Assembly: GCF_004366035.1 (NCBI RefSeq)
Contig: NZ_SOEE01000006.1
Location: 310,001-374,000 of the forward strand
DNA: 64,000 nucleotides
Source of the DNA: Cytobacillus oceanisediminis
GTDB lineage: Bacteria > Bacillota > Bacilli > Bacillales > Cytobacillaceae
Direction of reading: 5' to 3'
Part shown: one piece after another, positions 62,504 through 64,000 of the stretch
Position numbering within the stretch: the first letter of the stretch is position 1
How the letters are laid out: each line of letters opens with the position of its first letter
Program-made: the position numbers and the translations under genes
Notes under the pieces: model-generated
What the model saw: the letters and a program-made list of their open reading frames with translations, nothing else
Told to the model about the DNA's origin: nothing
The model's database searches: none

Positions 62504-63604
62504 TTGAAAGAAATTAGTCAAAATACGATTGAATCAGTTGATATAAATGGTTTTCAAGATGATTTGCTCAGGTGGTTTGAAGCTGAGCAAAGGGATTTGC
62601 CCTGGAGAAAGGACAAGGATCCTTACAAGGTTTGGGTTTCCGAGATTATGCTTCAGCAGACACGGGTGGATACCGTAATTCCTTATTTTCATCGCTTTAT
62701 TGAACAGTTTCCGACTATAAAGGATCTTTCTGAAGCAGATGAAGAAAAGGTATTAAAAGCCTGGGAGGGTTTGGGCTATTATTCAAGAGCAAGAAACCTT
62801 CAGGCGGCTGTCCGGGAAGTTCATGAAAAATATGGCGGAAGAGTTCCAGATACACCAAAAGAAATTTCTTCATTAAAAGGAGTAGGACCTTATACAGCAG
62901 GAGCAATTCTCAGTATTGCTTACGGAATACCGGAACCGGCTGTGGATGGCAATGTCATGCGGGTCCTTTCGCGTATCCTCTCTATCTGGGATGATATCGC
63001 CAAGCCTTCTTCCAGGAAAATTTTTGAGTCTTCCGTCCGAAAATTAATTTCACATGAAAATCCATCCTATTTCAATCAGGCCCTCATGGAGCTTGGAGCA
63101 TTAATTTGTACACCAACTTCACCTTCATGCTTATTATGTCCGGTGAGAGAGCATTGTACTGCTTTTTACGAGGGAACGCAGCATGAGCTGCCCGTAAAAA
63201 CTAAAACAAAGAAGCAAAGAAATGTCCAATTAGCAGCAGCTGTCCTCATAGATGATCACGAAAGAATTTTGATACACAAAAGGCCTGGAAAAGGCCTTCT
63301 TGCTAATCTTTGGGAATTTCCGATGGCAGAAATCAATATTGCTTATGTAAGCGATAAAGACCAAATGAAAGATGTGTTCAGCACACAATTTGGCGCCAAA
63401 GTGGAAATACAGGAAATGACTGGGCAGATTGAACACGTTTTTTCCCATCTAACATGGAACATAAATGTGTATAAAGGAAAAATAATAAAACTCGAAAAAG
63501 AAAAAAGCGATTTGAAATTAGTCAGCCTTGAAGAAATTAAAGAATTTCCTTTTCCGGTTTCCCACCAGAAAATATGGAAGCAATATTTGGATAGCAGAGG
63601 ATAG
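62504..63604 (+). CDS. mutY: A/G-specific adenine glycosylase MutY
   Basis: The product is 366 residues. It removes adenine opposite 8-oxoguanine. [15 protein letters not shown] carries the catalytic Glu, [17 protein letters not shown] is the helix-hairpin-helix with the following [13 protein letters not shown]sp, and [17 protein letters not shown] (Cys-x6-Cys-x2-Cys-x5-Cys) binds 4Fe-4S. The C-terminal part is the NUDIX-like 8-oxoG recognition domain. TTG start behind AGGAGG. Confidence 0.95.
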   Translation: MKEISQNTIESVDINGFQDDLLRWFEAEQRDLPWRKDKDPYKVWVSEIMLQQTRVDTVIPYFHRFIEQFPTIKDLSEADEEKVLKAWEGLGYYSRARNLQAAVREVHEKYGGRVPDTPKEISSLKGVGPYTAGAILSIAYGIPEPAVDGNVMRVLSRILSIWDDIAKPSSRKIFESSVRKLISHENPSYFNQALMELGALICTPTSPSCLLCPVREHCTAFYEGTQHELPVKTKTKKQRNVQLAAAVLIDDHERILIHKRPGKGLLANLWEFPMAEINIAYVSDKDQMKDVFSTQFGAKVEIQEMTGQIEHVFSHLTWNINVYKGKIIKLEKEKSDLKLVSLEEIKEFPFPVSHQKIWKQYLDSRG

Positions 63605-63630
63605 AGAAGGGGGCGTCCCCCCTTTTTCTA
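63605..63630 (+). terminator. Terminator after mutY
   Basis: AGAAGGGGG and CCCCCCTTTTTCT with a 3-base loop. Confidence 0.85.
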
Positions 63631-63635
63631 TATGA

Positions 63636-63860
63636 TTAATCGTAGCTTACCCGAGTTCCATGCGTATAATCAGCTTCCTGCCTTTTCAAGCCGCCGCGGT
63701 TTTCTATTTCTTCGATGATTTCCCTATGGATGGTTTGCCCTTCAGCATTTAAATAAGGCATGATCTGCTGAAATGAATGATGGTAAAAAGCAAGCTCACT
63801 TTCCTTCCAGTCCGATTTTGACATCATAGAAAGCTCGGTCATATCACGTCCGACAAACAT
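63636..63860 (-). CDS. yfhS: YfhS small protein
   Basis: The product is 74 residues, the same length as B. subtilis YfhS, with SMMSKSDWKESELAFYHHSF and ENRGGLKRQEADYTHGTR. YfhS is a sporulation-period protein in B. subtilis. ATG 63860 lies seven bases after AGGAAG; longer starts lack a site. Convergent with mutY, as in B. subtilis. Downstream to 64000 nothing else is evident. Confidence 0.82.
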   Translation of the reverse strand: MFVGRDMTELSMMSKSDWKESELAFYHHSFQQIMPYLNAEGQTIHREIIEEIENRGGLKRQEADYTHGTRVSYD

Positions 63861-64000
63861 TTGCCATCTTCCTTTCCTCATTTGGATTAAAGATAGTGTT
63901 TTAATTCGAATTGCCATATATACATGGAAAAAGCTAAAATGAAATCGGTAAGGGATTTTATTTAGGCTATTTCCTTATAGTTTGTTGCTGTTAAATTCAA

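Noticed and set aside
1..64000. tRNA, rRNA, known riboswitch, insertion sequence or prophage
   Set aside because: No recognisable sequence or structure of these types was found by reading; a covariance-model scan could not be run.

Overview
The window comes from a low-GC, spore-forming Bacillaceae chromosome (Bacillus/Cytobacillus/Mesobacillus-like; genus not fixed by sequence alone). Support: strong AGGAGG-type ribosome sites with frequent TTG/GTG starts, the small acid-soluble spore protein SspK, and a right-hand block (56.7-63.9 kb) that matches Bacillus subtilis yfhD-yfhE-yfhF-recX-yfhH-sspK-yfhJ-yfhP-mutY-yfhS in content and largely in order. No rRNA, tRNA, CRISPR array, transposase or phage gene was seen.

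Layout. 0-11.2 kb: mixed housekeeping and accessory genes (lipoprotein, DUF1540 protein, SelO AMPylator, a broken VOC gene, radical SAM protein plus ATPase, a gpx-ohrR peroxide-response pair with a readable promoter/operator, DUF1835 protein, C45 Ntn hydrolase, HemY-type oxidase, DUF488 protein). 11.3-32.7 kb: a large catabolic island for an unidentified nitrogen-rich, probably heterocyclic compound. It has two TRZ/ATZ-type amidohydrolases, three cytosine-deaminase-like amidohydrolases, an allantoinase-allantoate amidohydrolase-ureidoglycine aminohydrolase module (AllB-AllC-AllE), a small cupin, two paralogous family-5 solute-binding lipoproteins, one Dpp-type ABC importer, and a sensor kinase, AraC-type response regulator and SSS transporter coupled by ATGA overlaps. 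Direct repeats sit just upstream of TATAAT boxes at both binding-protein genes, which suggests activator control. Xanthine dehydrogenase and uricase are absent, so this is not the standard purine route.

32.7-44.3 kb: ankyrin protein, GNAT, alpha/beta hydrolase, an MltG-like/SwrB-like membrane pair, a YerD-like glutamate-synthase-domain protein, an SDR, a YitT protein, and a proline-use cluster (PutR-type regulator, PutP, proline dehydrogenase). 44.6-49.1 kb: complete branched-chain amino acid ABC operon livJHMGF. 49.2-55.8 kb: phosphodiesterase, BmrCD-like heterodimeric exporter, VWA protein, M20 deacylase. 55.9-56.7 kb: DoxX-type membrane protein behind two Rex/Fnr-like palindromes. 56.7-64 kb: the yfh block.

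Non-coding structure is rich: two copies of a foldback intergenic element (about 11-186 and 58203-58388), a 52-bp tandem repeat (40027-40392), five CGCACATAAA-type units spaced every 20-21 bp (34766-34867), and many clear Rho-independent terminators that define the transcription units.
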